Below, in pieces: positions 1 to 8,797 of a stretch of 10,060 nucleotides of DNA. This stretch comes from Conidiobolus incongruus B7586 (Eukaryota > Entomophthoromycota > Entomophthoromycetes > Entomophthorales > Conidiobolaceae). Location of the stretch: assembly GCA_000697335.1 (NCBI GenBank), contig JNEM01008022.1, forward strand, positions 1 to 10,060, read 5' to 3'. A program made the position numbers and the translations under genes. The first letter of the stretch is position 1; each line of letters starts with the position of its first letter. A model generated the notes under the pieces. That model had not been told where the DNA came from. It did no database searches and worked only from the letters and a program-made list of their open reading frames with translations.

Positions 1-378
1 CTTATACATATATATATATATATATAATAGAAAAGTAAAATAATATTAATTTTTTTAATTAAATATTATAATTTAAAATAAATTAATGAATATATGTATA
101 TATTGAGAGTTGAGTTAATTTTTGATTTATATTTATATTTAATTTAATATATTGGAAATTATATAAAAATAATGATTAGAAATAAAATTCAAATAAAGAA
201 AATATATATATATAAAATATTAAGGTTATATTAATATTATATATTGTATTATAAATATAAATGTTTTTTGAAGAAATAATTGTGAAATACTGTGATAATT
301 TGAAATTATATTGATATCCATTTTGAAAAAAATTAAAATGTAAAATTTTAAATGGGAAGCCTAAAAGTTACAATTGTG
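1..378. other. AT-rich spacer at the left edge, no gene seen
   Basis: This stretch is very AT-rich, with short AT runs (near 8-26 and 202-214) and no open frame, tRNA or recognisable motif. It lies downstream of the minus-strand tRNA-Leu gene. I see nothing more in it. Confidence 0.7.
8..26. repeat. (AT)n microsatellite
   Basis: An uninterrupted alternating AT run of 19 bases. It is a simple repeat of the kind expected in such AT-rich spacer, and no function is inferred. Confidence 0.85.
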
Positions 379-384
379 AAAAAA
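379..384 (-). terminator. RNA polymerase III terminator of tRNA-Leu
   Basis: Six consecutive A on the plus strand give a T6 run on the transcribed strand, starting three bases past the mature 3' end of tRNA-Leu. A run of four or more T is the usual Pol III stop signal, so this is the likely end of the tRNA precursor. Confidence 0.8.
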
Positions 385-386
385 TA

Positions 387-469
387 TGACAACGATGAGA
401 TTCGAACTCATGCCTCTTACGAGACCGCAACTTGAGTGCGGCGCCTTAGACCAACTCGGCCACATTGCC
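387..469 (-). tRNA. tRNA-Leu, anticodon CAA, no intron
   Basis: Read on the minus strand, the 83-nt sequence folds as a class II tRNA. The acceptor stem pairs GGCAATG with CGTTGTC, with two G-U pairs. The D stem is GCC/GGC and the anticodon stem is CCGCA/TGCGG. The seven-base loop CTCAAGT places CAA at 434-432, so it decodes UUG as leucine. The long variable arm (about 13 nt) and A73 discriminator (position 387) are both leucine hallmarks. The T arm is ATGAG-TTCGAAT-CTCAT, which holds the B box; the A box is in the GTGGCCGAGTTGG stretch. No CCA is encoded, as expected for a nuclear gene. The anticodon loop has no intron, unlike the S. cerevisiae tRNA-Leu(CAA) genes. Confidence 0.97.
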
Positions 470-876
470 ATGTAGACTTAAAATATTTCACCAACATAAT
501 AATTCCAATGTTAATTTTATTAAAATGAATAATTTCTATCAAAATATATATAAATTTTCATTTAATAAATTTGAAATTTAAATATTATCAATATTTCTAC
601 TTTAATTTTTTAATAATTTTCTACATACTTAATTAATCACTTTTTTAAACAATATTTTCATTTTAAATTATTTTATAGTTAAATTTATTTGTTAAATTTA
701 TATATTTAACAAATATATTATAAAATTTTTTTACAATTTATTATTACAATGTTTCTAAATATAATTCCAATCTGTTTTATTAAAGGAATAATTCTATAAT
801 ACTAAATATTATTTCATTTAAAGCTATTGATTATGATTATATTAATATGAATTATTTGTTAATAATGTCAGTGAAT

Positions 877-890
877 TATTGAGTCCTTAT
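877..890 (+). repeat. Left arm of a 14-bp inverted repeat flanking tRNA-Arg
   Basis: The sequence TATTGAGTCCTTAT recurs exactly, in opposite orientation, at 1422-1435. Similarity continues imperfectly for about 15 bases past the GTCCTTAT end. The arm contains five G/C bases, so it is less likely than the usual AT-only repeats to be chance. It may be the remnant of a small dispersed element or terminal inverted repeat; no target-site duplication was identified. Confidence 0.5.
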
Positions 891-945
891 AAATACATTT
901 AACAGATTAGTATAATCAGGTCCAAATAACTAGACAACTATTAAA

Positions 946-967
946 ATATATATATATATATATATAT
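946..967. repeat. (AT)11 microsatellite
   Basis: Twenty-two bases of perfect AT alternation in the spacer downstream of tRNA-Arg. It is a simple repeat and no function is inferred. Confidence 0.85.
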
Positions 968-1060
968 TATGGTTAGATGTCAAAAGAATTTATATTATGA
1001 AAATATAAGAAAAATAAGGTGAAAATTGTAAACAAAATATAGAAATCAAAAAGATAAAGG

Positions 1061-1067
1061 AAAAAAA
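1061..1067 (-). terminator. RNA polymerase III terminator of tRNA-Arg
   Basis: Seven A on the plus strand give a T7 run on the transcribed strand, beginning two bases past the mature tRNA-Arg 3' end. This matches a normal Pol III stop signal. Confidence 0.85.
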
Positions 1068-1069
1068 TA

Positions 1070-1142
1070 CGATTCCACCAGGGATCGAACCTGGAATCTC
1101 TTGATCCGTAGTCAAGCGCCTTATCCATTTGGCCATGGAACC
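1070..1142 (-). tRNA. tRNA-Arg, anticodon ACG, no intron
   Basis: Read on the minus strand, the 73-nt sequence folds as a complete cloverleaf. The acceptor stem pairs GGTTCCA with TGGAATC (one G-U). The D stem is GCC/GGC and the anticodon stem is CTTGA/TCAAG. The loop CTACGGA puts ACG at 1109-1107, presumably read as ICG to decode CGU, CGC and CGA arginine codons. The variable loop is short, and the T arm is CCAGG-TTCGATC-CCTGG, carrying a good B box. The discriminator is G (position 1070). There is no encoded CCA and no intron. It shares its strand with tRNA-Leu 600 bp away but has its own terminator, so it is an independent unit. Confidence 0.97.
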
Positions 1143-1840
1143 TTAGTTGGATACATATATTGAAAATGACAATTTACATTTATTAATAAAATATATACTA
1201 AATTCTGACCTTTTTCCTTCAATTTTTTCTTTTTACCTTCCTTTTCTTTATACTATTACTTTAGGTTCTTAAAACATTTTCTCTCATTTATTTCAATAAT
1301 AATAATCTCTATCTATACATAAGTTATTTACATATTAATGATATCATCATTAATTAAATATCTTCTAATATTAAACTAAATGAAATTAAAAAACTATTAT
1401 TTAGAACTATTATATTTATTAATAAGGACTCAATATTAAAAATATAACTTTGATAATTAAGTCCTTAATGAAAACATTATCATTTATATAGATATTCATC
1501 AAACAATTGATTAAAAATATATATAATATATTTGTAGCTAAATAATTATGAGCTAAAATTTAAATTGATATAGCTATTTTTAAAAATTATTATTGATTTT
1601 TTTTGAAATTATATTATTTAATAAAAATGATAAATTGTAGTCGAAACTAAATAATTCAGATATAAAACAACTATCTTGAAAATTATTTTAACATGATATA
1701 ACACTATTATAAAATTTTAAATGATACATATATTCATGAAAATACAAACTAAAATGACAATAAATTAATAGTTGAAATATTTATTAAAATATTAATATTA
1801 TTATGTATAATGCGATATTTAACCTTTGTAGAAAACTCAA
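1143..1840. other. AT-rich spacer between the SNAP gene and tRNA-Arg
   Basis: About 700 bp without coding potential. On the minus strand it is the 3' flank of the SNAP gene and the 5' flank of tRNA-Arg. A minus-strand AATAAA lies at 1785-1780, about 55 nt past the SNAP stop codon, and could be a polyadenylation signal, though such hexamers are common by chance in sequence this AT-rich. The pyrimidine-rich patch around 1205-1260 has no evident role. The right arm of the 14-bp inverted repeat is at 1422-1435. Confidence 0.65.
1422..1435 (-). repeat. Right arm of a 14-bp inverted repeat flanking tRNA-Arg
   Basis: This is the exact reverse complement of 877-890. A looser relative (AAGTCCTTAA) follows at about 1459-1468 in direct orientation to the left arm. 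The two exact arms enclose tRNA-Arg and span about 560 bp. The repeat could be a relic of a mobile element or a chance match; a genome-wide copy count would decide. Confidence 0.5.
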
Positions 1841-3112
1841 TTAGCACAAATCATCTTCATCCTCCTCAACCTCTAGAGGAAGCTGTGAGGGGCGTTGGCC
1901 TGGTTGGGGAGCATCTGAGGAAGTAGTAGCGGTAGGGCCACTGGGAGCTGGTGCAGGTTTGGTAACGGCACCTGGGACTCGAATTGAAGTGGCTAATCTA
2001 GCAGTCTAAAACAATTAGAATCTGTATAAATGACAATAATGATGAAATACTTACTTCCGTGTCCAAGAATCCTGTGGAATTAGTTTTAACAATATGGGAA
2101 AATTGTTCTTGATCTCCCTCTTCATAAGCAGTAATCAATTCACTCATAAATTTAGCTTGCTGACTCGTATTGAATCCAGGTTCGCTATTAGTTTAATTAG
2201 ATGACATTATAAAAATAGTATAATATAAGATTATTTACTTTTGCACGGCGTCCAAAACCTTTTTACCAGCGATTTCATCCTTATTACTCAAATGAACAAT
2301 CATTTCAGTCAAATAAATTTGAAATAGAGTGCTCTTATTAGTGAGAACTTTAGCTGCGGTTTTGAAATTAGATGTAGTTTGAAATAATTGATGATATCTA
2401 AATATTATTAATAAATATTTAGTCAAATACTAGCATATATAAAAACTAACTTTTGTAATTTCATCAAATATTGAATCAATTTTCTATAACACTCGATTGA
2501 AAATCGGAGTCTATCGTCATTATGATAAATTTCAGTTGCTTCGGTTAACATAGCAATACTGAGATCAATATCTTTGTTCTCTAAATGTCTAAATAAAAAA
2601 TTAGGAATTATCATCTTTTGATTTCCATAGCTGTAATTACTTGGCGCCGTTCTCCAAAACCTGACAAGCGGTATCGCCAGAACCGTGAGCGTTATAAAGA
2701 GCAGCTGACTTTTGGAAAAGCTGTCCAGCTTGGTCAAATTGTTGGAGGTGTAAAGACATGGAGGCAGCTTGTTCAATTTGTTTCCCTGCCATAAACAGCC
2801 TATATCACCAATTATTAAAACCTACTATCAATAACTTTTCTCAAATAAATTACGAATTAGCCTTTTGAAAACATTCCGAAGCTCTAATAAACTGTTCTTT
2901 AGCCAAGTCATACTTTTGTAAAGATTTAAAAATATTAGCTAATAAAAATTCATCAATTATGATAACGTAAATTATATTGAATATTATTTACCAGCTTGTT
3001 CAAAGTACTGAGCACCTATTGAAAAATCTGGAGAGCTAAAGAACCCTCCCTTAATAGCTTTTTCTGCCTTTTTAATATAGTCGTTAGCAGACTGTAGCTG
3101 GTTTAAACTCAT
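1841..3112 (-). CDS. NAPG: Gamma-SNAP-like NSF attachment protein, seven exons, 318 aa
   Basis: SNAPs bridge the ATPase NSF to SNARE complexes so that these can be disassembled after membrane fusion; they act as peripheral proteins on the cytosolic face of membranes. My exon model on the minus strand is 3112-2992, 2938-2854, 2799-2641, 2588-2451, 2397-2239, 2184-2055 and 2005-1841 (957 nt with stop). Every junction is GT...AG and the frame stays open throughout. The protein is all-helical and TPR-like: residues 28-37 SPDFSIGAQY and 65-85 match the helical repeats of animal gamma-SNAP, which is 312 aa. PGFNTS (223-228) and RVPGA (273-277) match human PGFNGS and VVPGG. A Pro/Ala/Ser/Thr-rich stretch (276-305) leads to an acidic tail ending EEDEDDLC; human gamma-SNAP also ends in Leu-Cys. 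These traits favour gamma-SNAP over Sec17/alpha-SNAP. The start codon at 3112 has A at -3. Retention of introns 1, 2, 3 or 5 would bring an early in-frame stop. The symbol is that of the human orthologue; orthology is recalled, not computed. Confidence 0.93.
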
Positions 3113-4242
3113 TGTATTTTATTATATTAATATTAGCAAATATCTTTTATAAGTCAATTGAATAAATATAAAATTCTCTCTAATTTTTTAATATGGGTTT
3201 GATGCTTTTCAGTCACATTTTGATTTATTAACATTTGGAAAAAAATTTAGTAGTGAAATCATATTTTTTAGAAATCAACTATAAATGTTTTATTTATTAT
3301 TTTTTTAGTGAATAATTTGGGCGATCTTTAGGTTACTACAAAATTTATATTGGATAATATGGCTTAAAAATAAATATCGGTTAAAACTTTAATTATTACT
3401 TTTTTTCTCAAAATTATCTTATAGAATTTTATTTTAATAAGTATTATATAACATGAATAATGTTATAATTTGGAGTTAAAATATAATTCTATTTGTCGCT
3501 GGTAATAGCTAAATATTTTGAAAAATAACTGTAATATCAAATAAACTATATAATTAATAATATTGTCGTTTATCAGGTAGTAAATGATAAAAATTGAAAA
3601 TTATTTGGTTATTTGACGTAAAATATATTAAACTTTCGCTAACTACTGTAATTATCATAAGAGGTGGAATTATAATTGTTTTTGAATTTATTATCTAAAT
3701 ATTTATTTCTTTATTAGAATAAATTACTGAAAACAGCATGTTATTATAAATGAAATAAATCAATTAATTACAGACTGGTTTCAAATCTTTTTTAATTTTG
3801 GTCAAAGATAGAAATCATAAATATAGGAATATTCAGCTTATTAGTATTGATAACGAAAGAAATAATAAAACCTGTATTTTATTAAAATAAATATCACAAT
3901 AAAAATCAAAATAATATAACTTGTTTGGGAAATTCTTGTGTTCAAAATTAATATAAGGTGGCAAAACTTTTAATCAAATTACCCTGTATAATCATTTTTC
4001 AGATAATAAACTTTACTCCATTTGTTAAATAAATGGAATTGTTTGTATTAAAATCGATTATCTATGATTAAAGAGTACTAGTTAAATATACGCCAAAATG
4101 CAAGTACAACAGAAAAAATAATATTATCTATAATTAATGATATGGAATTATTATGGATTATTTATGTTAACTATTAAATAATGTATATTGTGTTAATAAC
4201 TAAGGACTAAAATTACAAAACGAAAGTCACTCTAGCATTCGA
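3113..4242. other. AT-rich spacer between the transporter and SNAP genes
   Basis: About 1.1 kb without an open frame of useful length, a tRNA or an obvious repeat. On the minus strand it holds the 3' flank of the transporter gene and the presumed promoter of the SNAP gene. Base composition is slightly less extreme than in the right-hand spacer, but nothing specific is recognisable. Confidence 0.65.
3144..3151 (-). promoter_or_regulatory. Possible TATA box of the SNAP gene
   Basis: TATAAAAG reads on the minus strand 32-39 bp before the SNAP start codon. It matches the TATA consensus, but this spacer is so AT-rich that chance matches are frequent, and it would leave only a very short 5' leader. 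It is a weak call. Confidence 0.25.
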
Positions 4243-5719
4243 TTAATAACGACCTATAGATTCTCTCATCCTTTCGCCGAAGAAGCTGAGGATAATTAAG
4301 AAAATGATTCCAATGCATTGAATAACGGCAAACCCGGTGAATACTTTACCAAAACCCCACTTGATAAGCATTGTAGAATTGAACATAGTGGTGAAAGCAG
4401 CAGCTAAAAATCGGAGGAAATTGTTGCACGCCATCGCCGAGGCGCTATTGCGTGGGAACATATCAATTAGATAAGTGGATGTTCCTGAAAATACAAATGT
4501 CATACCCATCCCGAGGAATGCTTGTGCGATGAGAACGGAGTATAGCGGTGCGTCAGCTTCGTACAACCATCCATTTGCTAATAACCCGCCGAGGACCATA
4601 ACGACACCTGGCCAAGTTCCCTGAAGACGTACTTCGGCTGGGGGAGAATCGCCCATCATGCGTACTGCTCGAGTGAGTAAATAGTCCGATAATTTACCAC
4701 CCAATACTGATCCAATCACTGTACCAACTCCAAGAGGTAAATAACTAAGACCAATTTGATATGGCAAAAGTTCATAAATCACGGTCATAGCAGCAGATTG
4801 AGAACTTGCAACACTATAGTAAGATGAAAATACTGCGCAAACGTACAAAATGACCATAATCACTGGGGGATATCTAAACAAAGCTAATCCAGCAAATGGG
4901 TTGAAGAATGGTCCATCTCTTACGAATCTCTTGCGTCTTGGGTGGTACCGGAATGGAGGTGGTTGTCTGCGTTCCTTAGACAAAGTTTCTGGGAGACATA
5001 AAGTCACAAGGATTAACAAGAGACCACCAATACCAGTGAGTACCCAAAAAATTCCTCGCCATCCAACGTATTCACTAATGGCACCACCCAATGTAGGTCC
5101 AACTACTGGACCCAGAAGAGGGCCCAGGAAGAAAATACCCATAGCAAGACCTCGATTCTCACGGGGGAAAACGTCTGTGATTGTTCCGATACCCACTACC
5201 ATTGGTGCGGATGATCCAATACTCTGAATAACACGCATTCCGATAAGTAGATCGATAGAGTTAGACAAAGCGCAACCCGCAGAAGCACCGGTGAAACAAA
5301 TACTAGATATAATGTAAATAAACTTCCTACCGTAACTATCTGATAAAGCGCCCCAAACCAAGGGAACGAGAGCTAAAACGAGTAAGAAAGCAGAAATAGT
5401 CATATCCAACTTTTCATTAGTTGTTTTTAAATCTTTCATAATTTGAGTCATTGCAGGAAGCTAAATTAGTTATTATTATCACACTGATAAAAATATTGAA
5501 AAAATTTGAACTTACATAAATATCCGAAGTGAGGGGAGCTATGAGCCCTGCAAGACCTATGAGGAGAAGGATGGAGATTCTCTGCAAACCTGTGAACCTT
5601 TCCTCATCCTTAGCCAACAACCTCTCCCAGCTCTGAATCAAGTTGTCATCGTTCCTCAGACTCTGATAAGGTTCAATATCGATCTCCTTTAATTTGTATT
5701 GCGATTCAAAATTCATCAT
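4243..5719 (-). CDS. MFS transporter, DHA1 drug:H+ antiporter-like (QDR/DTR type), two exons, 473 aa
   Basis: This is probably a proton-coupled exporter of small molecules in the plasma or vacuolar membrane; fungal relatives handle drugs, polyamines or dityrosine, and the substrate here is unknown. Exon 1 (5719-5516, 68 codons) and exon 2 (5460-4243) join in phase 0 across a 55-bp GT...AG intron. The join completes the family signature SDIY/LPAM at the end of helix 1. A soluble N-terminus of about 47 residues precedes helix 1 (48-68). Further signatures are motif A GALSDSYGRK (105-114), motif B GMRVIQSIGSS (142-152), antiporter motif C GPLLGPVVGPTLGG (181-194), PETL (225-228), and a basic, proline-rich central loop (about 229-266) with RRQPPP and PRRKR. 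A second motif A-like GGKLSDYLL follows at 322-330, and TYLIDMFPRNSASA plus NNFLRF at 397-419. Twelve helices are visible. Two in-frame ATGs lie at 5719 and 5716; the second has the better -3 A. At 473 aa it is slightly short for the family, with only a short C-terminal tail. The coding sequence is richer in G+C (near 50% in sampled lines) than its flanks. Confidence 0.94.
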
Positions 5720-5751
5720 TTAATACAAACTTTTTACTGAATCAACTATAA

Positions 5752-5761
5752 TATTTTTATA
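5752..5761 (-). promoter_or_regulatory. Possible TATA box of the transporter gene
   Basis: TATAAAAATA reads on the minus strand 33-42 bp before the first ATG of the transporter gene. The placement resembles that before the SNAP gene, but the AT-rich context makes a chance match likely. Confidence 0.2.
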
Positions 5762-8700
5762 TTTATTTATACTTGAGATTAAAAAGAAAACAAAATTAAT
5801 AAAGATGAGTAAACCTAAAAAACAAGTAACAAAGAATTTTAATAAAGGTTACGCCTTTGACCCTATTTATATCCGATTTTATTGACTATTAAATCTACAC
5901 TCCATCTATCAATAAATTTGAATTTTAATGCCATTATAAGATCTTTGTTGGTTTAAATTGGTGATTAATGAAAATTAATTTTACTGTAATGTCTGAGAAT
6001 AATTGATCCAAATGAAATAAGAGTCAATTGAAATTTTAAAATTTTAAAATATATTATATTCAAAATACATCAAGTACCCTATGATAAAATTTAACTCTAA
6101 TATACATTTTAACTATTTTATTTTATAATATAGTTTATAAAAAAATTATATCATTTATTATAAAATTGAACTCATTTTTAGCAATTATAAATATTGATAA
6201 TTCAAATTATAATTAGAAATTATATATTAATCAATAATATTCATTTTGCCAAAAATATTTATAATATTATTTCAATAAGGCACCACTTTTAAAGGAGACC
6301 TGTACTCAATAGAAAATCTTTGATATTGATTGGTCCACATAATAATATTCAATACAAAACAATTAACATGCATTATTGAAGTTGTGGATCAATTCTCAGA
6401 TCTTTTTAAGGTCTATCTATTATAACATAAATTAGCCAACCTTATGGAGTGATTATGATATTAACATTCCTAAATAACGCATATATATATCAACTCTAAG
6501 CCAACGTTTAATATAGATATTTTTATATTTAATTGATTTTATTTATCCAAGAGGCTATAGTTATGTGTAAAGATTCTAATATTAAATCAATAAAGCCATT
6601 CACCTCAATTTATAAATAAATATGATTAATCAACAAACTGTATCAGATATTTTAAGATTTCAATGAATTAGTATATTTTTACAGAATAATATGCTTCTAT
6701 TATCAGTATTGTGTTTTTTAGCAAATTGGAAAAACTCTCGGATATGTAAAGAATACTTTGTGATATAATTTTAGAATTAATTTTGAGATTATAATATTTT
6801 TGACTACTTATTATTAATTAATTGATTATTATAATTATTTAAATTAAATTAACAATTAATTTAAGATCAAGGATTATGGATATTATAAATTAAACTATTA
6901 AACCGATCAAATCTGCTCAAGAACCCGAAAATTTTCAATTTAATAAATTGATTAGAATATCTATATTAATATAAACATCAAAAAATTGTTCCCAATATAA
7001 TATATTTTTAAATAGTATTTTTTAGCCAACTTAAATATTTACAGTTATTTTAACATCTACTTTAAAGCATAAAATTATTTTTAGTTCTAATTTTTTGCCA
7101 CTTTCTGAAATTTGATAATAATGAGATTTTTAATTTATCAAAGTATTTTGTTTATTATCAAACCAAATAGTATATATTAAAAATTGATATATAAGTAAAT
7201 AGAAATGATATGACTGCTGACTTATTGTTCTATTTTCAATACTCCTTGAAAAATATTTTAATTCTGATTCTTGATATTCAAAATTTTGATCTATGCTCAT
7301 TGAAAAACAACTTAATATAAATATATCTTATATGTAAATAGGACACCAAAATAATTAAAGTATTTGAATATAATATTTAATAAATATTTTATAGACCTAG
7401 TAATTTCTATCTAATTTATTTTCCAAGCCTATAAAAATTGAATCAATTCAATTTATATTTGAAAATTATCAATATAAGATAAATTTTAGAAACATCAATA
7501 TATAATTATATGATATACGGATTTTATTCCAGCATTATCTTTCTAATTATCGAATATTTGAGAAAAGTATATATAATATTTAAATATTCTTCGATATAGC
7601 TCTCTAATGCAAGTTAACATTTTTATCAATATTATTCAAACTGTACTTTTGGTTAAAATTTTCATTTAAAATTAAATTTTTTCTATAATTAATGCCAATA
7701 AATTTTTGATTCCATTATATATTTATAATAGGACCCATTTAATAGCCAAAACCTAGCCCTATTATATATGATTAAAATGTTCAGAAATTGGTTTACAAAT
7801 TTTAGAAAATGAACAAATATTTTGGTGTTTATTTGTCCTAATATTAGCATCGAATGAAGTATTAATACTCGGTACTGTTAATTGATTTCCTCGATTATAC
7901 AATAGGTTCAAAAATTGACTGTTTCTTTAAATTATAGATCTTCCTTTATATTTCGATCAATTTTTTATACTTTGAAATAAGATTAAAATATATTTTTATT
8001 TTTAATATAGCAAATTATATTATGTCAAAAGCTTCAAAAAAATAACATTTTATTAAATCAATAATCTTATTTTATTTGACAATTCAATATTGGATCAATT
8101 TCTGAAAACCACATAAATTATTAGGTAAATATTTTTTTGATCTTTGAAAATATAATTTAAAAATATATATCTGATTGAATAATCGATATTTGGTTAAAAT
8201 TTTTTCTATTATCTATATTTTGTAAACTTTGAAATTTATATAAATTTGTTTATAATAACTTATTTCTATCGCAGTAATAAATAATTAAATCAACGCACAA
8301 TGTATCAATTGTTTACAAATATTCTTAATATTATTATATTTCAAAAAATTAAATAACATTATTAGAGGTCTTTAAACTATTTTAATAATATTCATAATAC
8401 ATTAATTTTTTAACTATTTGATCAATTTATTTAACACAAAGTATATAATTTATCAATTATCAAATAGCTTGATAATATGTATTTTGAGACCTATTTTCCA
8501 TTGTAATTAGACGAAGATCTTTATGAATTATATTTAAATGATACACTATATTTATTCTTGTTATTTTTTTCAAATATATATATAACATACTAACTGAAAT
8601 TGCTGTATTTTTTCATCTATTTAATTATATTTTATCAATTACAAGTTGTAAAATTATAATTATCATCAGTAAACTATTATATTTATATATTCAAAAACGT

Positions 8701-8774
8701 TGATATTTAATATGATAACTTAAATATTTTTCAATGAGTGTAGGATATATAAAATTATTCAATATAATTTTGAT

Positions 8775-8797
8775 CAGTTCATGTCACACATGAACTG
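8775..8797. repeat. Perfect 10-bp inverted repeat with a 3-nt loop
   Basis: CAGTTCATGT and ACATGAACTG are exact reverse complements separated by CAC, forming a short hairpin. The stem has four G:C pairs and can extend by a T-G and an A-T pair. In a tract this AT-rich it stands out from the many AT-only palindromes. Its role is unknown: a structured RNA element, a protein-binding palindrome or an element relic are all possible. No flanking T-run of terminator quality is seen on either side. Confidence 0.6.

Larger units (their letters stand above)
470..1060. other. AT-rich spacer between the two tRNA genes
   Basis: About 590 bp with no coding potential on either strand. It contains an (AT)11 microsatellite and one arm of a 14-bp inverted repeat (877-890), described separately. 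Nothing else is recognisable. Confidence 0.7.

Noticed and set aside
2423-2776. A 117-codon minus-strand open frame with a hydrophobic start
   Set aside because: It begins out of frame within SNAP exon 3, reads through intron 3 and only joins the true frame in exon 4. Splicing gives a better protein that matches gamma-SNAP throughout.
4850-5227. A 125-codon open frame on the plus strand
   Set aside because: It lies wholly antisense to the transporter exon, has no recognisable domain, and is explained by the G+C-rich codons of the real gene on the other strand.
5417-5719. A 100-aa stand-alone protein from transporter exon 1
   Set aside because: The last 32 residues come from reading through the 55-bp intron into the wrong frame of exon 2. 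The spliced join restores the SDIY/LPAM family signature.
387-5719. The co-directional genes as an operon or functional cluster
   Set aside because: The spacers are 600-1130 bp, the tRNAs have their own Pol III terminators, and the protein products belong to unrelated processes. Co-orientation of four genes is easily chance.
8460-8480. Short stem TTATCAA/TTGATAA near 8460
   Set aside because: Seven to eight mostly A:T pairs with a five-base loop are expected many times by chance in this tract.
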